A program made the translations under genes and the position numbers. This document shows positions 43,498-54,212 of a stretch of 64,000 bases of DNA, piece after piece. This stretch comes from Simplicispira sedimenti. GTDB lineage: Bacteria; Pseudomonadota; Gammaproteobacteria; Burkholderiales; Burkholderiaceae_C. Every line of letters begins with the position of its first letter. Positions within the stretch are counted from its first letter, which is position 1. The DNA lies in the NCBI RefSeq assembly GCF_022760965.1, contig NZ_JAKVIJ010000004.1:124001-188000 (forward strand). The letters run 5' to 3'. Under the pieces are notes generated by a model. It ran no database searches. It was not told the origin of the DNA and saw only the letters and a list, made by a program, of their open reading frames with translations.

Positions 43498-46188
43498 TCA
43501 GCAAGCCAACAACGCCACCCGCACCACCGCCGCCGCATCCACCCCAAAAAACGCCCGCAGCGCCGCCCGCGTATCGCTGCGCCCAAACCCATCCGTCCCC
43601 AGCGTGATGAAGCGGCGGCCCGGCGGCACGAAGGCACGCACCGTCTCGGGCACCGAGCGCACATAGTCGGTGGCGGCGATCACCGGCCCCTGCGTGCCCG
43701 CAAGTAGCTGCGTCAACCAAGGCACGCCAGGCTCGGCCTCGCCCGCCAGCGCGCGCTGCTCGCAGGCCACGCCGTCGCGGGCCAGTTCGCTCCAGCTGGT
43801 CACGCTGAGCACGGTCACATCCACGCCCTCAGCCGCCAGCGTTTCGGCGGCCTTCACCACCTCGGTGAGGATGGCGCCGGAGCCCAGCAGGGTGACCGAT
43901 TTCTTGGACGAAATTGGCTCTCCATGCCCTTCCATCGTGCGCGAATAGCTATTGAATTGATAGCATCCACGCAATACCCCCTCGTGTGCATCAGCGGGCA
44001 GGTCGGGCTGGGCGTAGTTCTCGTTCATGAGCGTGACGTAGTAGAAAACGTCGCGCTGCTCGGTCACCATCTCGCGCATGCCGGCGTCCACGATCACGGC
44101 CATCTCGCCCGCGTAGGCCGGGTCGTAGGCCTTGCAGTTGGGGATGGTGGCCGCGACCAGGTGGCTGCTGCCGTCCTGGTGCTGCAGGCCCTCACCGCCC
44201 AGGGTGGTGCGGCCCGAGGTGGCGCCGAGCAGGAAGCCGCGCGCACGCTGATCGGCGGCGGCCCAGATGGCGTCGCCCACACGCTGGAAGCCGAACATGG
44301 AGTAGTAGATGTAGAACGGCAACATGGCCAGGCCGTGCACGCTGTAGCTGGTGGCCGCCGCCGTCCAGCTCGCAATCGCCCCGGCCTCGCTGATGCCCTC
44401 CTCGAGAATTTGCCCATCGAGCGCCTCGCGGTACGAGAGCACCGAGCCAATGTCCTCGGGCGCGTAGCGCTGGCCCACGCTGCTGTAGATGCCCACCTGC
44501 TTGAACAGGTTGGCCATGCCGAAGGTGCGCGCCTCGTCGGCCACGATGGGCACGATGCGGGGGCCGAGCGTGGCGTCCTTGAGCAGCGTGCCCAGCATGC
44601 GCACGAAGGCCATGGTGGTGCTCATCTCCTTGCCATCGGCGGCCAGCGCGAACTGCGCGTAGCTGGCGATGGGCGGCACGGGCAGGGCCTCGCACACTGT
44701 TTCGCGCCGGGGCAGGTAGCCGCCCAAAGCCTGGCGGTGGCGGCGCAGGTACTGCATTTCGGCGCTGTCTTCCTGCGGCTTGTAGAAGGCCAGGCCCGTA
44801 GCCTGTGCGTCGCTGAGCGGCAGGTTGAAGCGGTTGCGGAATTCGATGAGGTCGCTGTCGTCGAGCTTCTTCTGGCTGTGCGTGGTCATCTTGCCCTGGC
44901 CCGCCTGGCCCATGCCGTAGCCCTTCTTGGTATGGGCCAGGATCACTGTGGGCTGGCCCTGGTGCGCGCTGGCGGCCGCGTAGGCGGCGTGGATCTTCAC
45001 CAGGTCATGGCCGCCGCGCTTGAGGCGGTCGATCTGCTCGTCCGTCATGCCCTGGGCCAGCGCGGCCAGCTCGGGGTTCTGGCCGAAGAAGTTGTCGCGG
45101 TTGAAGCGGCCATCCTTGGCGGCGAAGGTCTGCATTTGCCCATCCACCGTGCCTTCGAGCGTGCGCACCAGCGCGCCCGTGAGGTCGCGGGCGAACAGGC
45201 CGTCCCAGTCGCTGCCCCAGACGAGCTTGACCACGTTCCAGCCCGCGCCCGCGAACAGGCGCTCCAGCTCGTCGATGATGCGGCCGTTGCCGCGCACCGG
45301 GCCGTCCAGGCGCTGCAGGTTGCAGTTGACCACCCAGACGAGGTTGTCCAGACCCTCGCGTGCCGCGAGCGTGAGCGCGCTCATGCTCTCGGGCTCGTCC
45401 ATCTCGCCGTCGCCGAACACGCCCCACACGCGCCGCATCGCGGTGCGTCCTTCTGTGTCTTTGCGACCAGCGCAGTCCAGCAGGTTGCGGTGCGTGAGGT
45501 AGCGCATGAAGCGCGCGTGGTAGATGCTGCTGATGGGACCGATGCCCATGGAGCCCGTGGGGAACTGCCAGAAATCGGGCATGAGCCAGGGATGCGGGTA
45601 GCTGGAGAGGCCGCGCGCGCCCTGCGCCGGGGCGGTGATCTCCTGGCGGTAGTGCATGAGGTCCTGCTCGCTCAAACGCCCTTCGAGGAAGGCGCGCGCG
45701 TACACGCCGGGCGCGCTGTGCGGCTGGAAGAACACCAGGTCGCCCCGGTGCTGGCCCGCACCCAGGCCCTCGCGGGCATGGAAGAAGTGGTTGAAGCCAG
45801 TCTCGAACAAGTCCGCCGCGCTGGCGTAGCTGGCGATATGGCCGCCCAGTTCGCCATAGGCCTGGTTGGCGCGCACCACCATGGCCAGCGCGTTCCAGCG
45901 CATGATGGACGCCAGACGCTCTTCGATGGCCAGGTCACCGGGGAATACACCCTGGTCCTGCACGGCCACGGTGTTCACATAGGGCGTGTTCAGGCCCGGC
46001 TGCCAGCCCACGCGCTGGGCGCGCGCCATGCGCGCCAATTCGTCGAGCACGAAGCGCGCGCGCTCGGGGCCTTCGGTGGCCACCAGGGCGAGGAAGGCCT
46101 CGCGCCACTCGGCGGTTTCCTGGGGGTCGGTGTCCTCGGGCAAGCCTGCGGGGCGCACGAGGGCCTGGGGTGGGATGGGAGCATTCAT
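43498..46188 (-). CDS. mdeB: AceE/MdeB-type 2-oxoacid dehydrogenase E1 component, probably for 2-oxobutyrate
   Basis: This 896-residue homodimeric-type thiamine diphosphate enzyme is related to AceE. The cofactor motif runs from GDGEMDEP to NCNLQRLDGPVRGNG (about residues 235-275). No E2 or E3 gene is nearby, and a methionine gamma-lyase gene lies 0.5 kb away, as in the mdeRAB locus of Pseudomonas putida, where MdeB handles the 2-oxobutyrate released from methionine. A true pyruvate dehydrogenase E1 cannot be excluded. The protein ends early, at FFGVDAAAVVRVALLAC, losing the last 30-odd residues of relatives, and a 17-bp palindrome copy adds a CYQFNSYS stretch. The start is ATG 46188, divergent from an Lrp-type gene. 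Confidence 0.82.
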   Translation of the reverse strand: MNAPIPPQALVRPAGLPEDTDPQETAEWREAFLALVATEGPERARFVLDELARMARAQRVGWQPGLNTPYVNTVAVQDQGVFPGDLAIEERLASIMRWNALAMVVRANQAYGELGGHIASYASAADLFETGFNHFFHAREGLGAGQHRGDLVFFQPHSAPGVYARAFLEGRLSEQDLMHYRQEITAPAQGARGLSSYPHPWLMPDFWQFPTGSMGIGPISSIYHARFMRYLTHRNLLDCAGRKDTEGRTAMRRVWGVFGDGEMDEPESMSALTLAAREGLDNLVWVVNCNLQRLDGPVRGNGRIIDELERLFAGAGWNVVKLVWGSDWDGLFARDLTGALVRTLEGTVDGQMQTFAAKDGRFNRDNFFGQNPELAALAQGMTDEQIDRLKRGGHDLVKIHAAYAAASAHQGQPTVILAHTKKGYGMGQAGQGKMTTHSQKKLDDSDLIEFRNRFNLPLSDAQATGLAFYKPQEDSAEMQYLRRHRQALGGYLPRRETVCEALPVPPIASYAQFALAADGKEMSTTMAFVRMLGTLLKDATLGPRIVPIVADEARTFGMANLFKQVGIYSSVGQRYAPEDIGSVLSYREALDGQILEEGISEAGAIASWTAAATSYSVHGLAMLPFYIYYSMFGFQRVGDAIWAAADQRARGFLLGATSGRTTLGGEGLQHQDGSSHLVAATIPNCKAYDPAYAGEMAVIVDAGMREMVTEQRDVFYYVTLMNENYAQPDLPADAHEGVLRGCYQFNSYSRTMEGHGEPISSKKSVTLLGSGAILTEVVKAAETLAAEGVDVTVLSVTSWSELARDGVACEQRALAGEAEPGVPWLTQLLAGTQGPVIAATDYVRSVPETVRAFVPPGRRFITLGTDGFGRSDTRAALRAFFGVDAAAVVRVALLAC
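43948..43964. repeat. 17-bp palindrome family, copy g, inside mdeB
   Basis: GCTATTGAATTGATAGC, followed by ATCCACGCAATACC, lies in frame in mdeB and encodes the CYQFNSYS stretch near residue 745. Confidence 0.8.
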
Positions 46189-46290
46189 GGTCGCCACTCT
46201 ATTCCTTGGCTGGCAAAACAGGGTGCTGTATTGCGGGCAAAATGGCCTGCTCGCAGCACAAAATTCCAATTTCAAAATCCAACGCAGCAT

Positions 46291-46776
46291 ATGAAGCTGG
46301 ACGCCATCGATCTGCGCATCCTGGCCGAACTGCAGGCCGACGGCTCGCTCTCCAACGTGGAGCTGGCCCGGCGCGTGCATCTCTCGCCCTCGCCCTGCCT
46401 GGCGCGTGTGAAGGCGCTGGAGGCCGCGGGCGTCATCAGCCGCTACGTGGCGCTGGCCAACGCCGCCGCGCTGGGGCTGGGGCTCAATGTGTTCATCAGC
46501 GTCAGCCTCAAAACCCAGAGCAAAGAGGCCCTGGCCGACTTCGAGCGCCGCATCGCCGAGCAGGACGAAGTGATGGAGTGCTACCTGATGACCGGCGACA
46601 GCGACTACCTGCTGCGCGTGGCCGTGGCCGACATGGCGGCGCTGGAAAAGCTCATTCTGGAGCGGCTCTCGCCCATTCCGGGGGTGGAGAAGATCCGCTC
46701 CAGCTTCGCCCTCAAGCAGGTGCGCTACAAGACGGCGCTGCCGCTGCCCCAGCCGTCGTCGGTTGCGCGCGGCTGA
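46291..46776 (+). CDS. Lrp/AsnC-family transcriptional regulator 1
   Basis: This 161-residue regulator has an N-terminal winged helix (about residues 3-55, LDAIDLRILAELQADG...LSPSPCLARVKALE) and a C-terminal RAM ligand-binding domain (about 70-150). It is divergent from the E1 dehydrogenase gene with 102 bp between, a usual place for control of the neighbour by an amino acid. Its last 65 bases overlap the 3' end of mdeA on the other strand. The ATG has weak upstream pairing, but the family start matches. Confidence 0.9.
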   Translation: MKLDAIDLRILAELQADGSLSNVELARRVHLSPSPCLARVKALEAAGVISRYVALANAAALGLGLNVFISVSLKTQSKEALADFERRIAEQDEVMECYLMTGDSDYLLRVAVADMAALEKLILERLSPIPGVEKIRSSFALKQVRYKTALPLPQPSSVARG

Positions 46777-47986
46777 AGTCCAGCGCCTGCACCAGGTCCA
46801 GTGCCTGGCCGATGTCGGCCAGGATGTCCTGCACATCCTCCAGCCCCACCGACAGGCGCACCAGCCCTTCGGAAATGCCGTGCGCGGCGCGCTCTTCGGG
46901 CGTGTAGGTGGAATGCGTCATGCTGGCCGGGTGCTGGGCCAGCGTTTCGGCATCGCCCAGGCTCACGGCGCGGGTGACCAGGCGCAGCGCATCCATGAAG
47001 CGCACGCCCGCCGGCAGGCCGCCGTGCAGTTCGAAGGCGATCATGCCGCCCATCTGGCGCATCTGCTTCTTGGCCAGCGCGTGCTGGGGAAAGCTGGGCA
47101 GGCCGGGGAAGTGCACCACGGCGGCGGCCGGGTGCGCGGCGATGAATTCGGCCACCGTCTGGGCACTCTGGCAGTGGCGATCCATGCGCAGCGCCAGGGT
47201 CTTGAGGCCGCGCATCACCAGGTGGGCGTCGTAGGCGGACATCACGGCGCCCGTCATGTCCTTGAGGCCGTACAGGCGCACGCGCTGGGCCAGCTCGGCG
47301 TCGGCAAAGATGGCGGCACCGGCGGTCAAGTCGCCATGGCCGCTGAGGTACTTGGTCATGGAGTGCACGCTCACATCCGCACCCAGCACCAGCGGCTGCT
47401 GCAGGTAGGGCGAGCAGTAGGTGTTGTCCACCACTACCTTGGCAACCTTGGCATGGGCCAGCGCCGCAATGGCGGCAATGTCGGCCAGGCGCATGTTGGG
47501 GTTGGCGGGGGATTCGAGGTACACCACGCGGGTCTTGTCGCCCAAGGCGGCGGCCACGTTGGCCGCGTCGGTCATGTCCACATGGCGCACCGTGACGCCA
47601 AAGCGCGCCAGGCCATGGTGCAGGAACGAGAAGGTGCAGCCATAGAGCGTGAGGTCGGTCAGCACCTCGTCGCCCGGCTCCAGCATGGACCACAGCGTGG
47701 CCGTGATGGCGCCCATGCCCGAACCGAACACCACCGCACCCGCGCCCTGCTCCAGGCTGGCCAGGCGCCCTTCGAGCAGCGCCAGCGTGGGGTTGGCAAT
47801 GCGGGTGTAGATGTAGCCGCTTTCCTCACCCGCAAAGCAGCGCGCGCCGTAACCCACATCCGGAAACGTCCAGGTGGCCGAGGTGTGGATGGGCGGCACC
47901 AGCGCGCCCTGGTTCTCGGCCGGGTTGTAGCCAAAGTGGATGGCGCGGGTCGCGAAGCCGCCGCTGTGGTCTGTGGCCTGGGTCAT
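46712..47986 (-). CDS. mdeA: L-methionine gamma-lyase
   Basis: This 424-residue PLP enzyme of the Cys/Met-metabolism family splits methionine into methanethiol, ammonia and 2-oxobutyrate. C117 in LYGCTFSFLHHGL matches the Cys that marks methionine gamma-lyases, and the PLP lysine is K212 in HSMTKYLSGHGD. Sequence along its length closely follows the P. putida enzyme. It has an extra tail of about 25 residues rich in Ala and Pro that overlaps the convergent Lrp gene. It is divergent from a second Lrp gene. Confidence 0.92.
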   Translation of the reverse strand: MTQATDHSGGFATRAIHFGYNPAENQGALVPPIHTSATWTFPDVGYGARCFAGEESGYIYTRIANPTLALLEGRLASLEQGAGAVVFGSGMGAITATLWSMLEPGDEVLTDLTLYGCTFSFLHHGLARFGVTVRHVDMTDAANVAAALGDKTRVVYLESPANPNMRLADIAAIAALAHAKVAKVVVDNTYCSPYLQQPLVLGADVSVHSMTKYLSGHGDLTAGAAIFADAELAQRVRLYGLKDMTGAVMSAYDAHLVMRGLKTLALRMDRHCQSAQTVAEFIAAHPAAAVVHFPGLPSFPQHALAKKQMRQMGGMIAFELHGGLPAGVRFMDALRLVTRAVSLGDAETLAQHPASMTHSTYTPEERAAHGISEGLVRLSVGLEDVQDILADIGQALDLVQALDFSRAQPTTAGAAAAPSCSAPA

Positions 47987-48119
47987 GGCAATGTCTCCGT
48001 CAAGTGGTTGGTATGGCCAAATTGTTTGCCAATGGCGCAGGCAATTTTTCTCTCATTTCGCGCCAATCTGCGCGTTTTTTGGAAATAATTGCCTTATTGA
48101 CAGACCATTGAGGCAATTC
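47987..48119. promoter_or_regulatory. Divergent mdeA / Lrp-gene promoter region
   Basis: This 133-bp AT-richer spacer contains an inverted pair GGCAATT (48040-48046) and AATTGCC (48087-48093), plus another AAATTGTTTGCC. These fit binding of an Lrp-type regulator to the promoters of both genes. Confidence 0.5.
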
Positions 48120-48593
48120 ATGCCCGCACCCCAACACGAACTCGACGCTGTGGACCGCAGCCTGCTCCATGCCCTGCAACAGGACGGCCGCGCCACCGTG
48201 GGCGAGCTGGCCGAGCGCGTGGCACTGTCGCCCTCGCCCTGCTGGCGGCGCGTGCGGCAGTTGGAGGAATCCGGATTGATCAGCGGCTACCACGCCCACC
48301 TGGACCGGCACCTCGCGGGCTGGGGCGTGCTGGGCTTCGTGCAACTGGGCCTGCACAACCACACGGCGGAAGTCACCGCCGCCTTCGAGCGTGAAGTGCA
48401 GGCGCTGCCGCAGGTGCTGGCCTGCCACAACCTCTCGGGCCGCTACGACTACCAGCTGGAGGTGGTGGCGCCCAGCCTGGAGGTGTTTGCCGAGTTTGTG
48501 CGCACCAGCATCCGCAGCCTGCCGGGGGTGCGCGAGATTTCCACCAGCTTTTCGCTCAAGGAAGTCAAGCGCACGGTGGCGCTGCCGGTATAG
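48120..48593 (+). CDS. Lrp/AsnC-family transcriptional regulator 2 (MdeR-like)
   Basis: This 157-residue regulator has a winged helix (about residues 8-60, LDAVDRSLLHALQQDG...SPSPCWRRVRQLEE) and a RAM domain (about 75-150). It is divergent from mdeA, the arrangement of mdeR in P. putida, so it is the likely methionine-responsive activator of mdeA. It is only moderately similar to the other Lrp protein of the cluster. Confidence 0.9.
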   Translation: MPAPQHELDAVDRSLLHALQQDGRATVGELAERVALSPSPCWRRVRQLEESGLISGYHAHLDRHLAGWGVLGFVQLGLHNHTAEVTAAFEREVQALPQVLACHNLSGRYDYQLEVVAPSLEVFAEFVRTSIRSLPGVREISTSFSLKEVKRTVALPV

Positions 48594-48602
48594 GGCAACG
48601 CC

Positions 48603-49274
48603 CTAAAACGCCGTGGGCGTGGTGGACAGGCCCTCCAGCCAGGCCAGGGTTTGCGCCAGCTCGGACGGGCGGATTTCGTGCGCGCTGGAGAACTCGCGGA
48701 ACGTGACCGACACCGGCAGCTTGTCGAAATGGTGGGTGATGGCCTGTGCGCTGGAGCGCGGAACCACGTCGTCGTGCACGCCGTGGCTCACCCACAGCTT
48801 GCGGCCATGGAAGGCGTCGGCCTTGGCCTCCAGGGGCTGCATCTGCGCCAGCAGCCGCCCATGCCAGACGATGCAGCCCAGCATCAGCTCGGGCCGCGTG
48901 AGCAGCATGGACAGTGCCATGGTGCCGCCCTGGCTGAAGCCGCCCACCACCGTGCGCTCGGGCGGTATGCCCGTTTGCTGGGCCGCGGCCTCAATGGTCT
49001 GGGTGATGAGCTGGCGGCTGGCGGCCTCCTGCGCTTCGTCGATGCTGCGCGCGCCACCGGGCTCCAGGGAAAAGTCGTACCACGCAAACGAACCCGGCCC
49101 CATGCGGTGCGGTGCGCGCAGGCTGAGTACGTAGTAGCGGTCCGGGAACTGCGCAGACAGGGCAAACAGGTCCTGCTCGTTGCTGCCCACCCCGTGCATC
49201 AGCACCAGCAGCCAGGGCTTGGGCGTGGCGGGCGCCGCAGGGCGCTGCAGAAAAGTGAGCGGCAAATCCAACAT
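48603..49274 (-). CDS. Carboxylesterase/phospholipase-type alpha/beta-hydrolase
   Basis: This 223-residue cytoplasmic esterase has nucleophile Ser in GGFSQGGTMAL, an N-terminal LMHGVGSNE oxyanion region, Asp in HGVHDDVVP and His in SSAHEI. It belongs to the YpfH/carboxylesterase group with broad short-ester activity. The ATG at 49274 begins MLDLPLTFLQ; the 18 upstream codons run toward the neighbour. The dioxygenase gene ends 50 bp upstream on the same strand. Confidence 0.87.
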   Translation of the reverse strand: MLDLPLTFLQRPAAPATPKPWLLVLMHGVGSNEQDLFALSAQFPDRYYVLSLRAPHRMGPGSFAWYDFSLEPGGARSIDEAQEAASRQLITQTIEAAAQQTGIPPERTVVGGFSQGGTMALSMLLTRPELMLGCIVWHGRLLAQMQPLEAKADAFHGRKLWVSHGVHDDVVPRSSAQAITHHFDKLPVSVTFREFSSAHEIRPSELAQTLAWLEGLSTTPTAF

Positions 49275-49324
49275 GGTCAGGCCCCCAAAGCAGTGGTGCC
49301 TGATGGTACTGCAAGCCGGTGCGA

Positions 49325-50152
49325 TCACACCACCGGCTGCAGTGCAAACGCATCCATGGCCAGCATGCCGTACATCACCTCACGGCTGAGGTATTGGGTG
49401 TGCCAATCCTGCGGCGCCGCACCCAGAGCAAAGAACAGGGGCAGAAAATGCTCGTCCGTGGGGTGCGCGCGCCGGGCATGCGGAGCAAGCTCCCGGTAGC
49501 TGAGCAGGGCCGACACATCGTGGCGCTGCACAGCGTCTTCCACCCAGCGGCTGAAGACCTGCACATAGGGGTCGGGCGCATCCTCGCCATCACCACCGCC
49601 CATGAACTCGGCCAGGTTGTGCGTCATGCTGCCCGTACCCACCAGCAGCACCCCCTGCTGCGCCAGCGGGCGCAGCGCCGCCCCCAAGGCATGCACCTGC
49701 GCGGGCCCGGCGCCCACGGGCAGCGCCAGTTGCACCACGGGCACATCGGCCTGAGGGAACAGGTGCATCAGCGGCACCCAGGCGCCATGGTCGAAGGGGC
49801 GCTGTGCATCGCCTTGCGCGGCCACGCCTGCGGCAGCCAGCAGGTCCAGCACCTCCTGCGCCAGCGCCGGTGCGCCCGGCGCGGGGTATTGCAGTTCATA
49901 CAGCGCCGACGGAAAGCCGCCAAAGTCGTGCCATGTGGCAGGCTGGGCACCGGTGGTCACGCGCACACCCCGCGCCATCCAATGCGGCGACATGACCACC
50001 ACGCCCCGCAAGCCCGGAAACTGCGCACGCAGCGCCTGCCCCCAGCGGGTGAGCGCCGGGCCGGTCTCGCCCGCATCCACGGCAAACAGGGGTGCGCCGT
50101 GCGACACGAACAACGAGGGAACAACGGGGTGGGCGGAGGCAGTGGCGGTCAT
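49325..50152 (-). CDS. 4,5-DOPA-extradiol-type dioxygenase (YgiD/LigB family)
   Basis: This 275-residue LigB-superfamily enzyme has metal-ligand His residues in FVSHGAP, SPHWMARG and the SMTHNLAEF segment, with DHGAWVPL in the middle. Bacterial members open catechol-type rings such as DOPA, though the natural substrate is often unknown. AAAGGA nine bases upstream favours ATG 50152 over one three codons earlier. It is probably co-transcribed with the esterase gene. Confidence 0.87.
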   Translation of the reverse strand: MTATASAHPVVPSLFVSHGAPLFAVDAGETGPALTRWGQALRAQFPGLRGVVVMSPHWMARGVRVTTGAQPATWHDFGGFPSALYELQYPAPGAPALAQEVLDLLAAAGVAAQGDAQRPFDHGAWVPLMHLFPQADVPVVQLALPVGAGPAQVHALGAALRPLAQQGVLLVGTGSMTHNLAEFMGGGDGEDAPDPYVQVFSRWVEDAVQRHDVSALLSYRELAPHARRAHPTDEHFLPLFFALGAAPQDWHTQYLSREVMYGMLAMDAFALQPVV

Positions 50153-50278
50153 GGTGGTCATCCTTTACCGGCACTGTAAAAGTTTAGGAAGCGCGCATAA
50201 AGCACCTGCCCGCCGACTCTACGTTCCAAAAATGGTGCGAATGACTTCCATGGGGCCCTTCGCGGCAGCACAACGTAC

Positions 50279-50692
50279 CTACATGGGCACCTTGCCGCGC
50301 AAAGCCTTGGTCTGGCCGCGCTGGCTTTTGGACTCCAACCGGCGCTGCTTCGATCCGTAAGTGGGCTTGGTGGGCCTGCGCACCAGCGGCGCGTGCGCCA
50401 CGCTCTGCACCAGCGCATTGAGCCGCGCCAGCGCGTCGGCGCGGTTTTGCTCCTGGCTGCGGTACTGCTGGGCCTTGATGACGACCACGCCCTCTTGCGT
50501 GATGCGGCTGTCGCGCAGCGCCAGCAGGCGCGCCTTCACGTCCAGGGGCAAGGACGAAGCGCCAATGTCGAAGCGCAGGTGCACCGCGCTCGACACCTTG
50601 TTGACGTTCTGCCCGCCCGCGCCCTGGGCGCGCATGGCGGTGATTTCGACCTCGTCCTCGGTGATGGCGGGCAGGGCCGCGGCCGTCGTCAC
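50279..50692 (-). CDS. arfB: Alternative ribosome-rescue factor (ArfB/YaeJ-type peptidyl-tRNA hydrolase)
   Basis: This 137-residue protein frees stalled ribosomes by hydrolysing peptidyl-tRNA. The GGQ motif (residues 26-28, in GAGGQNVNKV) is intact and the C-terminus is a long basic tail (RPTKPTYGSKQRR...) that enters the empty mRNA channel. The GTG start overlaps the aroQ stop (GTGA), which fixes the start and couples translation. Confidence 0.92.
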   Translation of the reverse strand: MTTAAALPAITEDEVEITAMRAQGAGGQNVNKVSSAVHLRFDIGASSLPLDVKARLLALRDSRITQEGVVVIKAQQYRSQEQNRADALARLNALVQSVAHAPLVRRPTKPTYGSKQRRLESKSQRGQTKALRGKVPM

Positions 50693-51135
50693 TGCATCTG
50701 CACCAGCGCGTCGATGGCCAGCCCGTAGCCCGCCACGCCAAAGCCGCACATCACGGCCCGCGCCACCGCCGACAGGTAGGAATGGTGGCGGAACGCCTCG
50801 CGCGCGTGCACGTTGCTGATGTGCAACTCGATCAGCGTCACGCCCGTGCCCTTGACGGCGTCCGCCAGCGCCACGCTGGTGTGTGTGTAGGCCCCGGCGT
50901 TGAGCACCAGGCCCGCCAACTCCCCGGCAGCCTGCAGGCGGCCCGCCTCGTGGATCCAGTCGATCAGCGCGCCCTCATGGTTGCTTTGGTGAAAGCGCAG
51001 CGAGAAACCGTGGCGCGCGCAAGCTGCGGCGCAGATCTGCTCCACATCGGCCAGCGTTTGCGCACCATAGACGGCGGGTTCGCGCGTGCCCAGCAGGTTC
51101 AGGTTGGGGCCATTGAGGACAAAAACGGTTTTCAC
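50689..51135 (-). CDS. aroQ: 3-dehydroquinate dehydratase, type II
   Basis: This 148-residue dodecamer-forming enzyme makes 3-dehydroshikimate in aromatic amino acid synthesis. Motifs NGPNLNLLGTREP, FHQSNHEGALIDW, LNAGAYTHTSVAL and ELHISNVHAREAFR are complete. It uses a GTG start with GGAGAG eight bases upstream. Confidence 0.96.
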   Translation of the reverse strand: MKTVFVLNGPNLNLLGTREPAVYGAQTLADVEQICAAACARHGFSLRFHQSNHEGALIDWIHEAGRLQAAGELAGLVLNAGAYTHTSVALADAVKGTGVTLIELHISNVHAREAFRHHSYLSAVARAVMCGFGVAGYGLAIDALVQMQ

Positions 51136-51232
51136 AGGCAGCACTCTCCGGGGTGGCATGGCGCCCACCGCCATGGTGGGCCGCCTGCGGAATTATGCGG
51201 CCTGGCCTGCGGCAACAGCCGCAGGGTGGGGA

Positions 51233-51577
51233 TCAGCGATCCCAGCGGTCGTAGTCTCGGTGACCCCGATGGCCGCGGTGATGGTGGCGGTGGTGACGAT
51301 GTTCCCGGTAGTAATGGCCGGGAGGCGGTGCGTAGTACACCGGAGCAGGCGCCGTGTAATAGACCGGGCGCGGCGGAGGCGGTGGTGCGTAGTACACAGG
51401 CGCCGGGGCCACATACACGGGGTAACCGCCATTGCCCACCCCTACCGACACCCCAGGGGAGTTGACCCCCACAGACCAATACACATCACGCGCCTGCGCA
51501 GGGGCTGCACCCACGGCCAGTGCCAATGCCACACCGGCCGCAGCCACCATGCCAAGGAAAGAACGGGTTGAGGACAT
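51233..51577 (-). CDS. Small secreted Tyr/Pro-rich protein with His-rich tail
   Basis: This 114-residue protein has a signal peptide (residues 1-29, ending AQA), a Tyr/Pro/Val-rich repeat region (GYPVYVAPAPVYYAPPP... about 45-85) and a C-terminal tail of His/Arg repeats (YREHRHHRHHHRGHRGHRD). The tail could bind metal ions. AAGGAG precedes the ATG. Similar low-complexity envelope proteins are common in Burkholderiales with no known function. Confidence 0.7.
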   Translation of the reverse strand: MSSTRSFLGMVAAAGVALALAVGAAPAQARDVYWSVGVNSPGVSVGVGNGGYPVYVAPAPVYYAPPPPPRPVYYTAPAPVYYAPPPGHYYREHRHHRHHHRGHRGHRDYDRWDR

Positions 51578-51752
51578 CACAATCTCCTTTACCAGCCAGG
51601 GCCCCGGCACCGTGCCAGACCCTGCCCATGTGCAGCTAACGCACGAGGTAGGCCAAAGGATGGCAGAAACCGCCCACTTTTTTGTTTCTGGACGTACACA
51701 CGCCATCTGGCAGCGCGCAAAACTTCACGGGGGCGCCCCCTAAAATGCCCGC

Positions 51753-53621
<1,869 letters not shown>

Positions 53622-54212
53622 ATGCCCCTTGACCCGCCCGCCCCGCGCGTCGTGGTGTTTGCTGGCCCCAACGGGGCCGGCAAGTCCACCCACGCCGATG
53701 CGATCTTGGGAGCGCTGGGCATCCCCACCTTCGTCAATGCGGACTACATTGCCCGCGGCCTGGCCGGCCAACGCACCGAGACCGTGGCCTTTGCGGCGGG
53801 CCGCATCATGCACAACCGCTTGCGCGAGCTGGCCCAGGCGCGTGCCGACTTTGCTTTTGAATCCACTTTGTCCAGCAGGAGCTTTCACCCATTCTTGCTG
53901 CGGCTCAAGGAGCGCGGCTACCATGTGGCCATCTACTACTTTGTCTTGAGCAGCAGCCGGCTGGCCCAGCGCCGCGTCAAACACCGCGTAGCCCTGGGCG
54001 GCCACGATGTGCCGGCCGACGTGATCAAGCGCCGCTTCGGGCGCAGCCTGCGGAACTTCTTGCAGCTTTATGCAGGCGTGGCAGACGAGTGGATGGTGTT
54101 TGACAATTCCAGCGGGCACACCGCCCAGACCGTGGCCCATCTGACCCACGGACAGCAGACCATCGAGGACACAGCACTATGGCGCAAACTGCAAACCATG
54201 GCCCGCGACTGA
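53622..54212 (+). CDS. Zeta-toxin-family ATPase/kinase
   Basis: This 196-residue P-loop protein has Walker A GPNGAGKST (residues 15-23), the zeta-type catalytic Asp in FVNADYIARG (D41) and an ESTLSSRSF segment, as in chromosomal zeta-family kinases that phosphorylate UDP-N-acetylglucosamine or similar sugars. No epsilon-type antitoxin lies beside it. Its ATG abuts the glnS stop (TGAATG), so it is read from the glnS message, and a small basic ORF overlaps its end. Confidence 0.8.
   Translation: MPLDPPAPRVVVFAGPNGAGKSTHADAILGALGIPTFVNADYIARGLAGQRTETVAFAAGRIMHNRLRELAQARADFAFESTLSSRSFHPFLLRLKERGYHVAIYYFVLSSSRLAQRRVKHRVALGGHDVPADVIKRRFGRSLRNFLQLYAGVADEWMVFDNSSGHTAQTVAHLTHGQQTIEDTALWRKLQTMARD

Noticed and set aside
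42882..43664. Reading frames of up to 260 codons on both strands inside the giant palindrome
   Set aside because: They follow the inverted-repeat DNA, are rich in Arg, Cys and Ser, lack family similarity and have no good ribosome-binding sites.
43498..46188. Pyruvate dehydrogenase operon (aceE with aceF and lpd)
   Set aside because: No E2 or E3 gene lies on either side; the neighbours are methionine gamma-lyase and Lrp-type genes.
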